Below, in pieces: positions 47,701 to 61,140 of a stretch of DNA of 64,000 bases. Made by a program: the position numbers and the translations under genes. Every line of letters begins with the position of its first letter. The stretch's first letter is position 1. The notes beneath the pieces are model-generated. The model was not told the origin of the DNA. It did not search any database and saw only the letters and a program-made list of their open reading frames with translations. This DNA is from Astatotilapia calliptera (Eukaryota > Chordata > Actinopteri > Cichliformes > Cichlidae): the NCBI RefSeq assembly GCF_900246225.1, contig NC_039323.1, forward strand, positions 7,482,979 through 7,546,978. The letters are read 5' to 3'.

Positions 47701-50700
47701 AAACCTCTGTTATAAATTCCCATGAAAGTTAATGACAGCATTTTAAATCTTGTAACACAAACGTCAGACTGCTCTTAACAATACAACATAAAACACAGTT
47801 CTTTTGTTTGGTTGGCTAAGCATTGTTTCAATTTAACTTTACTGCATGTGCCAGTGATAACAATGGTTTCATTTTGTTTTTCATGAAATAATGTAATAAA
47901 GACCAAAGGCTGCTTCCTATTTGATTATCGCACATTAAAACATGTTTAAAATGCAAATGCAGACAGTATAACACTGTGAATCACATTTCCCTTTATTTCT
48001 TTGCCTTATTTTAACTAAGACATTTTAATGCTTCAATAATTCTCAACAAGTACTTTATGTACAAGCATTTTACATGCTGATCCTCTTACCTGTGGTTGAC
48101 CACCTCCACATTTCCATACTGTTCAATCCACAGCTGACCAACAATGATATTGTGAACACAACATGTGGGATTTGTCCATGTGTAGGCTTCATTGTGCCTG
48201 GAGGGAAAAAAACCAAAACAGTTTGGCACAATGTGCACTTTCAAAATGGTAATAGAAAAGGCGATAGGCGAATTGGTAAAAGGATAAATATTGATACAGG
48301 TAATATTTCCTTTTTAAAAACAGCTAGCAGCTCTTACTTGGGCAGCTCCAGTGTGATTGTGCCTTTCGGCTCAGCTTCCACACTCTTGCCCCAGAACTTG
48401 AGTTTGGGATAAATAGAGCCATGAAAAACAAAGTCCTGCTTCAAGCCCTCAGCATGGAAGGCGCTGACCGGAGGGTGATGGCTCACCTGCTCTGAGATGA
48501 GCCTGAAGCCCAGATCCTCCCTGAAATAACCAGGGACACAGCTATGATGAATGGAGGCATTTGAAGACAGCTGTGTATGTTTGGTAAGCTGCACAGCAGA
48601 ATTTAAGAACTTGTTGCTAGATAAAATACACTCAGTGGCCACTTTATTAGGCACACCTGCTCAACCACTTGTTAGCACAAATATGTAATCAGTCAATCAC
48701 ACTGAAGCAACTGTGTGCATTTAGGCGCACGTGACCTGCTGAACTTCAACATGGCATGATCGTGGGTGCCAGATGGGACTGTCTGACTGTGTCGCAGAAA
48801 CTGCTCATCTACTGGGATTTTTTTGGCCCAAAACAGAGAAAACATCCAGTTAGCGTTAGCTCTCTGAATGCACAACATGTCGAACATTGAAGCAAATGGG
48901 TTACAACAGCAAAAGACCACACCAGGTACCACTCCTGCCAACTAAGTTTAAAATTCCCACAGCCAAAATTGGACAATACATGAATGGAAAAATATTGTTT
49001 GGTCTGATGAGTTTCCATCTCAGCTGTGACATTTGGATAGTAGGGTCAGAATTTCGTGTAAACAACACGAAAGAATGGATTCATCCTGCATTGTATCAAC
49101 AATTCAGGCTGCTAGTGCTGGTGTAATGGTGTGGCAGATATTTTTTTGGCACACTTTGAACAATGTTTAAACTCCACAGCCTACCTGAGTATTGTTGCTT
49201 ACTAATTCTAGCTCTTTATGACCATAGTATACCCATTTTCTGCTTCCAGGAGAAAATGGGTAACGGCCCTATCACAAAGCTCAAATTATCGCAAACTGTC
49301 TTTTTGAACATAAATAATCTGAAGTTAAAGTGGGATCTGATCTGCTATTCGCAATATGCACCTAATATAGTATCCAGTGAGTGTATTTTGTTAATTATCA
49401 TCATAATTAATATCCTACACTAAAGACTGGGTACTTCAAAATGTTTAATTGCAAAGATATTGCTCAGAATTTTTCATACATGTCAGGTTTGGACATAATC
49501 TGGACCAGCTCACTTACCTGACTAGTTCATAGGTTTCTCCCAGTAGAGGGTTGAATGGTTTACCTGTTCGCTCCCACTGGGAGGCCACAGCGGACACTGC
49601 AAACGCAGCCACACACTGCCACAGTAGATAAAAAACACACACCAAATCAGAGAAACTAAACTAGAAGCAAAAAATTGTTAAGCTGTGCCTGTGGGCAGTT
49701 TAAGTAGAAAACCTATGAACTACCTTCATTCTCTCAATAGAATCTGAAGATGCGTTGGCCTGGTGAATGAGGTACGTGTGCTCCATGTACTCTGTGAGAC
49801 GCTGCAGGAAGCTAAGCGGCTCGTTGAAAATCACTGGCATTGTAATCTTGGAGAGCTCCTGAAAGGGACATCAAGGAGAATTGAAGGACAAGGTTTCATT
49901 ACAAAGAGGAAATAAGGTCTTTTGACATGGCAGTGCTCCGAGCTGCTGAGTGTTAAAAAGGATCAGTGTTTGGTCGTTTGGTACATACAAGCATTTACGT
50001 TGCTCTGGACCAAAGTATCTACCGCATTAAGGTGAGTATTTATTGCTGTATTTGCTGGTAATAAAAGAAAAAGCTTCAGAAAATTCTTCAAATAGAAGAG
50101 TGACCTTGTGAGATGAAAGTCATCATGATTCATGAATACCCTGACACTTAACCTGAGACTTTCAGAATATGTGATTTTTTTTGCTTGATCTCCCAAGTTC
50201 TGCTAGGAGTAGGTTAGTTACACAGATGTCATATTTTTTTTTTTATAAAAAAGGGTTTGGAATTATGTTTTTGGCTACTTGATAAATATAGAGTCATTCT
50301 CCATTAGCTCTTCTGGCCTCTATTTGGAATTTAAGTAGCTAAACGCTCAACTATTGTCACCACCAGTTGTCTAGCTTTCTTCTTCTTCTCTTTAGTGCTG
50401 AGAAAATAGTGTACATTGTGTTTTTTTCCACAGCTGCTTTCTGCGGTGCTTGGAAACTAAACCTAAGGGTTGGTTCAGAGCTGCAGATTTATAATACAGT
50501 CAATTTAAGTTTAGTGTGCACTAATGCAGCTTAGGCTAAAAAAATGTATTTGTTTTTGCTAGTATCAGGACATAAATCAACTTACTGGCAAACTATCGGA
50601 AAAAGAGTCACCACAAGTGTAACTAAGTGTTGTCTGCACCTGCACAAGGCTATTTTGCATGACAAGACCATAAATACCAAAGCAGTGGGTGGAATGATCC

Positions 50701-53700
50701 TCGTCATCATAATGGATGGGCAATAAAAAAAAACTCTAGAAAACCATTCTCACCATTCCAATGCAGTTCCTCAGAATACTCCAAATGCTGAAGTCATTTC
50801 TCGAAAACATTGGCGCCGGTAAGCTTGTCCTAAAATGACAAAATTACAGTACTTCTAAAAAGTGTATGTGATGCTTTCATTTTGTTCTAATGCACTAAAA
50901 ATATTCCACTGGAGTAAATGTGCCAGACATACAATACCTGCTGCAAGCATCACATCAAGTGAATATAGTCAACAATAGCCTAATGTATTATGTGACACAC
51001 TGGAACAAAGCCCAGACAGACAATACCAGCAGCAAAGGTGGTTAGCAGGAATCATCCACCAGCAGCACTTATGTCCTGTCTGTCTCAAACTGTCTAATAA
51101 GGTGTGCAGGCTGGAGATTCGTTTAAAGTACAAAAATAAAATGTAAAAACTGAGGCGTTAGCGTAATGATGACATTTAAAAAAATCACCCAAATAATGTG
51201 AACCGCACTCCCCAGCTGCCCGAGGGATCAGCCAACAAGGGATCATACTGCAAACTGATTATTGCATTACACTGTGACCTTATCAATATTTAACGGCTCC
51301 AACAGAGAGCGGAGTCCTTTCTATACTACAACTCCTTCTTGTGCCTTTACCAGGCTGCCCATGACTCTAAATTATTCACACGGTGAAGTGGAAACACCTC
51401 AAGAAGTTAAAAAGATCACTGAAAAAAAAAAAAAAAAAGGACTGTTCGAGTGGGTTATTAAATATCTAACACTGCATAGGTCTAACAACAATATAGATTT
51501 GATGAAAATAGGCTTATGGAAAAAAGATTATAGATTATAGTGGTAGTAGTAAAGATTAAATGAGAGTGATACATTTAAGAAAAAAACCCTCAAATTTCTC
51601 AGAGAAAAACTTTTATACTTTTGTGAAGACACTTTTTAAATTGATTTATTTTTGCTTTTTTATCAGAAAACCACATTGTTTTGCTTAGCAACGTTGGATT
51701 AACGTGATCACACCCCTTACGCCATTAACAATGTCACATAAACTCAAATGGGAGGAAGTGCAACCATATCAATAATGTTACCAAGAACATCTTTGCTTCT
51801 TTACTACTTGCTTTGTAGTTCCTAATGAACAAAAAATATCATCCCGGCCAAATTTTCGTTGCTTTTCAGTCACATCAACTAAATAAGCTTTTAATCCAAC
51901 CAAGTGGTGACATCGGTGGTACGATGAGGTTGATCCATCCTTGTAATGTGAAGCAGTGACTAAAATACATTCACCGTGTTCTTGAAAATATTTGAATTTA
52001 AATTTTTAAAATAAATTTACAATGTTTAAATAAAAGAAATTTAATTCATTTGACAGGAGTGATACATGTAAACACTGTTACATTTAAATGAAAGTGCAAC
52101 TGACTGTTATACCTTAGGCTTTTAAAGATACAGCACTCTAATATAAACATAAAGACCATCTATAAACTGAGACAGACAAACAACCACGCAAACAGTAATT
52201 ATAACAAAAATGATAAAGACTGGACATAAAGACTGAAAACAAAAACAAACAAACAAACAAACAAACAAACAAACAACCCCCCCAAGACATTGCATGCATT
52301 AAAAACTGATTTAAGTGATGAAATATTTGCTTTAGTTTAAACCATAGTGTTGTACAAATATAGAACTTTAAAGTCAGTGAATGTCGTTATATGTGATGGC
52401 AGCAATAGTTTAGATTTTGCTTATTTACACTAGCTTGTCTACATGTGAGAGACAGACACGCTCTCTAGTTTAAAGATTAGGCTTAAAGCTTTCTTTGTTA
52501 ATAAAGCACATAGATACGGCTGGATCAGATGACCCTGAACCCTCTCTTAGTTATGCTGCAGTAGGCTTAGACTGCAGAGTCTTCATGTGATGTATTGTTT
52601 CTTCTTTACTGCTTTCTTTTCACTCTGTGAGTGTTTATACACCTGTACTCCATTTAATCATTAGTAATCATTAAACTCTGGCCCTCTCTCCCATAGTGTT
52701 GTTTCTCTTCCCTTACCTCTAACTGGTCCCAGGTGGCTGCCCCTCCCTCTTTCTGCTGGAGATTTTTTCCTGTTTAAAGGGAGATTTTCCTTCCTACTTT
52801 CGCCAAGTACATGCTTATTGTGGGTCATGTGAGTGTTAGGGTTTGTTTCTAATATTGGAGGGTCTTTACATTATAATGTAAACTGTTTTGAGGTGAACAT
52901 GGTTCTGAACTGGTACTAGTAAATAAAATAAAACTGATTTTAATTGTAGTGGCCCATTTTTAAAGTTTTATTTTATGTGGGTAAGGCCCTTCACAGATTT
53001 AAAAAAAGATTTTATGAACAAGAAATGTATCAAATTCTCAGAGCTGAATAAATTATATATCTTTTGAAATGCATAATGGTTTATTTTTTTTTATTAATGG
53101 TTATATTTAGTCTTATTTTGGTTACCTCCACTCAAACATACAAAATGAAAAATATTTCCCAAAGTCTGACTGGGATTCTAATTTGGAATCCTAGACAACA
53201 CCAAGCTATACAAAATTATTATACATACATAAATTACTTTATGTATTCACTTATCTATTGTCTTATTTAGTCCCTTCTCATCAGTACTGACTGATTTTCA
53301 ATAAGATACAAGTAAATATTTTACTTTAAATTATATTTAATATTTTGCAAACTAAAAACAGATCACTGAAAAACTCTTCAGCCTTCTGTGATGATACATA
53401 AATGTTTGCATCATCAGCATAGAAATGACACTTTATACAGTAGGCATCTGATAATAATAATATAATAATATATGCATAATATATCTGCAAGAGATTGTTG
53501 GTCTTAGAACAGAACCATGCAGGCATTCCACAAAGTTCCACTTCATAAGAACGGGCACTGGAAAAGGTTTTATTCTGGAGTGGAACATCCGTTTGACAGT
53601 AGAGCGGACATTCCAGAATGCTCATGATGTGCAATTTCAACTTCCTCTAAGTTTTTCAAGCATGCCTCAAAACTAGCTTAAAGCTTACTGGGAAGAAATA

Positions 53701-56700
53701 ATCTCTTTAAGATTATGTTAAAGAGACTCAGAATTCATAGTATGAGGATCTTCAAGTAAGAAAAATACCAGTCCTACTACTTTATCCTTACTTTCTGTTC
53801 AATTACAGGTTGTTTTAAACCAGCTGTTAAATCAATTTTCATAAACCTTCACAATCTCAAGAAGAATTAGGTTCTCTTAACTTAAAAATAAGTGTTGCTT
53901 TAAAATAAAATAAAAAATTCTCCAATTCCTGACAGACTGAACATATGTTAGTGGTTTCCCTCGGGTATGTTTTTATTAGATTAGCATCAGCTCTTTAGTC
54001 TTTAAATTACACAGTTGACTAAATATTCCCTGAACTGGACAAGTGTTTAAGAAAGTGGAAGGACAGCTTAATAAAATACTTTCATGTGTTAGCTAATGGA
54101 GTCTCTGATAACTCTATAAATTTGCAGTCAGTTCTTCTACTAAATGGTCAAATTAGGCATTAAGTGCATTTGTAATCTATCGTACAATCAGAACCTCAGA
54201 ATCAATTTTCTGAGAATATGACCCATTGTCTAGGCCACCCTAAATTTTTTCTTTCTTTTTTTTTTTAACCTAATATGCTGTTACACATATCTGACACTAA
54301 TAACAAATTTGAATTAAAGAATTAAAAATTCAACAATATTAGGCTGCTATGTTGTATGAAAGGGCAGTGACTTTGATGGGCTTGTTCATCTTTGGATGTG
54401 AGATTAAAAGAACCAGAGGTCAACAGTCCATTTAAGAAACTGTGATGGCGTATTGCAGAGCTGACCTATGCTTTGTTATCCCATTGGGTTGAGTCTCAGC
54501 CTTGTCACCATGGTGATCCTGCTCCAGCGTGCTGGCGGGGCTGCTGCAAGTGCTGCTTAACATGACAGAGCCTTCGTCCTCGTCGTCGTCTTCCTCACAG
54601 GATTGGCTGGCTACCGTCTCAAAGCCGCTCAGGGAAAGCTCAGATTCTGAGTCTGGTGGAGACAAACACATGTAGAGGAGTCACTGCAGGATTACTGTTC
54701 AACTGAATATCCTCTGAGTATCTAGAAAAAAGTATTGCTATTAGATAGTTTGTCAATTAGAAGGCATAGAAAATTGTGTATTATCTCAAAATTAAGAAAT
54801 ACTTTTTGTTTATCAAATGTTAAAAGGACAGTATAGTTTCCTTCCCATTACTGTAAGCTGACCGATCGATGTAAAACACCCACCATTAAAAAAAAACCCA
54901 TTTATGGGCATTATGAATGTGCCTGTACATTTGAGAACAGTGTTGCCGTGAGTTTGATTACAAAACACCAAAGACAAATTTAATTGATACGGATATATTG
55001 TTGTAAAATTTATATTGTTTTCCAAAACTAAATTTATAAGCTCAGCGTCCAAAATTTTGAAAAAAAAAGAAAAGATGTACTACGAGTTGGAAGTATTCAT
55101 TTTTGCAACAGATACACAGCACAAAAAATATGAATGACTTTTGGTTGAATGCATCAAATAGAAATTTAAAAAGCTGATCAAGGACCAAATCTGATTTCAC
55201 AAAACAGCTTTGTGTGATTGAGAAGTCATTCGCTTCCTTGTGTTACACTTGACTCAGTAATTGAAGTAATGAAAACGTGAGCATCAAGTGAAATATATAA
55301 GAATGCTAAAAAAAGTGACTTTCACAACCTACGAAAAGGAAAGCTATCAACTTACGAAAGAACAGATAAATAAAAGTCTAACAAGCGCTCTATCTTATAA
55401 TTTAGATGCAGTTTGGAAAATTAGAATTGCAAAACGCATCATTAGCAGCTTAACTTTGCTGTGAATGATCTAAAGCACTGACAGCTGACATAACTTCATC
55501 ACATGGGGGCTGCAGATTTGTCAGCTGCATATCTATGATATGCATCTCCCTATCCATCACATCCCAAAAGTGCTCTATTGGATTGAGATCTAGTGGCTAT
55601 GAAGGCCATTTGGGCTCATTAACGTCATTGTCATGTTCAAGAGATCATGTGAATGGTTTCTGACATGTTGCATCAGCCTGCTAGAAGCAGAAAGGGTGGA
55701 CATGGTCAGTAACAATGCTCGGCATAAGCTATAGTATTTAAGCGATGTTCAAATGGTGCTAAGGAGCCAAAAGTGTGCCAAGCCCAAACTGCCATAACCC
55801 ATCTTCTACAAGGTTCACAGTATTTTGCATTTAGAGACATTCTTCTGCGTATCTTGGTTGTAACAATTCATTCTTTGAGTTACTGTCGCCCCTAGTACCA
55901 ACAAGGCATTTTCGCTACCACATTTTCTCTTTTTCTGACCACTCTTTCTAAATCCTAGATATGGTTGTGTAGTAAAATCCCAGTATAACAGCCATTTCTG
56001 AAATACTCAGATCAACACATTCAAAGTCACTTAAATCATCTTTCTTCCCCGTTCTCATGCTCAGTTAGAACTTCAGCAGGTCATCTCAACCATGTCTACA
56101 CACCTAAATGCATTGAATTGCTGCCATGTGATTGACTGATTAGATATTTATTTAGGCAGCGACTTGTTTACTCGTAGCCGCCCGGTAAAGTGTGCGATAC
56201 AAAGAAGTTAGTTACTTCCTGATGAAGTATATAAAATCAAATCAGATCTGTGACTCGGATATTTGTTTCCCAGTTTTGCATTCAAAATAAAAAGACGAAA
56301 AGGAAAAACACTGCATTATTTGATTTTTCTCTGTGCCGCATTTATCATTTTCTGATTTTTTTATTCTCAGTTGAAAAGAACAAATTATACACTGATTACT
56401 CAACAACCACTGTTAAGGGAGTAACCAAAAAACAAAGTGTAATTCTGTCACTTTCGTGTTATTAGTATACAAAACATACAATTATTCATTTTTTTCTTGT
56501 TTGGATGCTTTCTTTTTTTTAAAACTAATTTTATGCTAACACTTTGATTGTGCTACAAAAAAAGACAAAAAAAAAAACAACCCTAAACCATTATTCACAA
56601 AAAACATTCAGTCATGCTCCACAACAATCAGTGCAAATGTCCCATGCAGCTCTGTTATTATTTCATTTTCTTCAGCCATGACTCCCTTTTATCTATGAAA

Positions 56701-59700
56701 GCTGGTTAGATAACTCATCAGGAAAATCAAACAAATGAAATTTAAAAAAAAAGTTTGAATAAATTCAAAACAAGCGAAAACACCACCAAGTCCGAAATTT
56801 TCTCTTTTGTAGATTTTTTTTTTTTTTTTTTTAATCTTAGCAAGCATTACTGGTATATATTTTTTATGTTTGTAGAACATGCAGGACTTTTTCACAGCAT
56901 ATTCATTTTCAACAGAACCACTTGGGGCTCGAGGAGCGGCAAACATACCGAAAGCATTCACTGACAGGAAAAAGTACTCCAGTGTCCTATAGGTGGATGA
57001 AAGAGCATTGAGCGTGAGTAGGAGCTTGCCACAAAGTCTCCTGCGTGTTTAATAACCTGTCAACTCACCAGAAACGGCGTCGTGGAACTCATCCTCGCTG
57101 AGGGCACTCCGTGGTGAAGATCCCTTGACGACGGATTGCTCAAGTTCGTGGTGCTCTGTGGCGAGAGTCTGCAGTGCCTCAGAGAGGATCTTATTCTTCT
57201 CCACCTCCTGCTCCAATTTCAGACTGCGCACCTGAGCTCACCACACACAAACACACACAGACAAAAGGAAACACGCTAATCACTCTCAGAAACAGAAACC
57301 ATCATGAATTCTATCCTCTGCACTCGATAACCACGAGCAAAAGATGGCCAAGCGTTCTCCAGGCTACCAAAATTTTATTCAAAGTCTCATTAAAAACAGA
57401 GGACAAATGTGCATGACTATGAGACAGGCTTTGATGGCAGCAGGTCTGCAAGTAAACACCATGTTGACTGACTGATCCCCCCTCTGTTCTGTCCTCTCAT
57501 TATCAGACCCATGGCGAGAGAGACAGAGATGGAGCTGAGAGGGTTGAGCCATGTTTATCTGTAATGGAGGCCAGCAGCCTTGATGCTGCCGTCTCAAATA
57601 GCCTGCCGGAGAACACGAGTCCCGTAGAAGAGAGGGAATCAAATGACGGATAATGGACTCCGATATAAACCATTAGCTAAACCTTCCTTTTACACAAAAC
57701 ATTAGTGCTGATAATATGAAGGTGTGCTCACTTTTACTTCACTATTTCCACGGAAAGGCTGACATTGTGCAAATGCAAAATTAAAGTCCACTGACGAGGC
57801 AGGGGTTTACTTTGGATTGTCAAAGTAACAGAAGAGGGAGAAATGATTATAAATGATCATCCACAAGAGAAGAGAAAGCTAAATGAAGTGGGGTGGAAGT
57901 GCTGTATGATGACAGAGTGCAGATCACTTGACATCTCTGCACAATTATGAACTTAGAGAGGAAATTCCTCCTGCTGACCCCTCCACAGGTGGTGTATAAA
58001 TACAAAGCAGGGCTGCAGGGCCTGGAAGTGAGTCAGTATATTTCCTTTGCAGGGGGAGTAAGCATAGGCCCAACTTCTTCATTTAGCCGGCGAACCATCA
58101 TTTACAGACGGAGCTATACTGTATAGTTTGAATTATCTCTATTGAGACTAGGCCTATTCATGGTGAGTTCTGAGATTCTGTGAGTCTTTTATCATGTGCT
58201 CTGCCTCTGCAGATTGCAGTTCAAAAGGCTGTGCAGCTGAGCGATCGAGGCCCGGCCCACATGTAAAGACTGAATGCACTGGACTGGCTGTTAAACTCAG
58301 AACATTCAAACTGTTCCTGGCAGCCCCAGCTTCATCAGCTGCTGTCTTCTTCTTAAAGATCCCCACAGAAATTATTGAAGTTGTGTTACTGAGCATTTGT
58401 GAAGAGACGGAGTCTATATAAAAAACTGGGAAAAAAAGGACATACACATTGTGACTGAAGAGAGGGTTTTTTTCTCCATCATCTAATGATTATATTCAGG
58501 GTTTGGTTTTGTCTGGTCTTTTCATGTGCTGCAGAAAATGAGCAGCAGTGGGAATGTCATGCATAAAAGGGTTGAATCTATGCATTGATGTGAAGGTAAA
58601 CATGCCTTGATTTACATAGCCAGCATCTCAAGTGTACATTTATCACAGCAGTGCATCAAAAGCAGCAGCACTACGAGACATCATTTTTCACAATCAAAAG
58701 AGGGACAAATTCTTATTCTGGTGAAACATTCAAACACAAATCTGATTCAGAAAGTGCTGCAAATTAAAACCGCGACAGGATGCAACTTAACACTCTCACT
58801 TTTACAGATTCAGTGCTTTACTGCACAAAAAAAAGAAAAAAGATGGCACTTTCACATTACGATAGTAATCAGAAATGCAGTCGTTGACATGTTGTAAATT
58901 ATATGCATCATCAATGAATAGTGGTTTTTCTTCTGCATCAAAAACCAGATTAAATCGGAATTATCTATAAACACATCGGCCCTTCCACTGAAGAACTTGC
59001 ACACATACCCACACAGATTACAGAGTTCGACTGTTAAATAAACACTGAGAATTATTAGTATTTGCATTAAAGATATGTACTGCAAATGACTGTGCCGCAC
59101 TGTTTATATTGTATTAACTGGCTGCTGATTTATGTAATAAAAGTTTGAGCCATGCACACAGCATGGATATAGGGATGGCAATATGAGGCTGGCAATCCAT
59201 TTCTTTTACCCAGAATATTATAGCAGTGTCATTGCAATCCATTCATGACTTCTACTTACTTTGGTGACTCCTTTGACTTTTGTCCTTCTCACAATGCCAT
59301 TATCAGCCCGTTAAATATTTGGTTTAAGACCAAATATGTTTAAAACCATTTCTTCTAGTTTAATCGTGCATAGAAAATGAGACATTCTAGTCCTGTTTTT
59401 TTAACCACACACAATTTTACATTTGATTGACAATATCAGTTTCACTGAACCAAAATATTCTGTGGCAGTATATCCCCTTACTGAGAAATTATCAGTCTAC
59501 TGCTTTGGCTTATGTTTGACCCTGAATACAACCGGGCTTTACGCCAGTGTAATAACTTGGCTGAACACCCTGCTCGTCTTTGCGCTCCTAATCCAATTTT
59601 ACAACCTGATGCCTTCAGTTTAGTTTCAACTGAATTACTCTATGCAAGTCTGCAATTCATTCATAACTTTTCACAACTCAAAAAAAAAAAAAAAAAATCC

Positions 59701-61083
59701 ACATCAGCTGGCGAAACCTCGTGCACTAAAGAGCAGATTATGAATTGTGTTACATGTTTTACAAACTTATTTTAATCTGAGAAAGATGAGAAGTTGCATA
59801 AATGTAACAAAATGGAATTCAATTACTTTCAAATATATAAAGAATGTATTTAAATGGATATAGTGCAAAAAAAAAAACAAAAACCCCACCACATCTGCAA
59901 GACTAGCATCTGAGGCTAAGAGTGCTATATATATATATATATATACACTCTACACATGGATATATATTTATTTGTTCTATAAATTATCTTAAAAAGCTAC
60001 TAGGTTTTCCTTGTAATTGTGTTCAGGTAGAGCACAATAAAAGTGATCATCAGCTCACACGCTTCAGTACTTCAAATTATCTTATTACATCTTAGTAGAG
60101 GGTGACATTTCGAGCACACTCACTCTTCAGATAATGAAACACAAGGCGGTCTCTATCTTAAATCACCTGTGATTGGCGACATAACCACACCCCATAATAC
60201 CCAATCAGAACCACATGTTACTTAGGTCAAACAATTTATAAATAAATTCAGAATCCACTTCAAGATTTTGACTTTGACATTCAGGGCTCTGCATGGACAA
60301 GCACCAACCTATATCAGAGATATTTTACATTCTTACATCCCCAGCAGGTCCCTGAGGTCATGTGACCAGGGCTTGCTGGTCGTCCAACATATGAGACTGA
60401 AAACAAAAGGCAATAGAGCGTTTGTAACTGTGGCCCCCAGACTCTGGAACTCCCTTCCTTTGAGCCTGAGATCTGTGGACTCAGTGGTTTCACTTAAAAA
60501 AAAAAAAAAACAGCTAAAAACTCATCTTTTAAAACTTGCTTTTGGTTGATTTCTGTTTTTATGTTTTATCTTGAAAGGTGCTATACAAATAAAATTTTAC
60601 TTACGTACATATATAATACATATTTTAAAGTAATATATTTTGGCTCTGCAATAACTTTGAAAGGTTAGTGCCTAGAAAGACAAAAATAGAAACTCATAAA
60701 AAAAAAAATCTAAATACCAAGTAACAAACACACAAAAAAAACCAAAAACACCCATAATGTCTAAAACAGAGCTTCCCAAAGCGTGGGGCCCGCAGTATGA
60801 AAAACAAAACAAAAAGCAAAAACAAAGAACGAACCCTTGGACACTGCTAGCATCATTCTCCGTTTTCGGTGATTCGAAACGCCGTTTACGTGTGGACGAA
60901 AGGTCCAAACTCATAGAAACAGCTGCGTTTTCAAAAATACCCGTGTAGGTGTGGACGCAGCGTAAAAGAGTTAGTAGTGTATTTTATTGCTGCCTGTAAT
61001 TTATTGCAGTTTACTTGTATTTGCTTAATTGTTTACTAAATGTTTGAGGTTTGAAATAAACTGCAATGGAGTTTGAAAACAAA

Positions 61084-61140
<57 letters not shown>

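Larger units (their letters stand above)
50830..54465 (-). other. osbpl1a: Large osbpl1a intron with retroelement tails
   Basis: This 3.6-kb intron holds an AAAC microsatellite (52237-52276), a high-copy retroposon tail (52660-52940) and a minus-strand reverse transcriptase relic (53326-53640). Between 50830 and 52230 I see only AT-rich unique sequence. Confidence 0.7.

Noticed and set aside
57940..58140. TATAAATA-containing stretch as a possible internal promoter for a short ORP1 form
   Set aside because: It is on the plus strand relative to a minus-strand gene and no first exon with start codon could be linked to it.
60268..60549. Plus-strand frame of 93 codons as a host gene
   Set aside because: The translation is the C-terminal end of an L2-like LINE ORF2, not a host protein.
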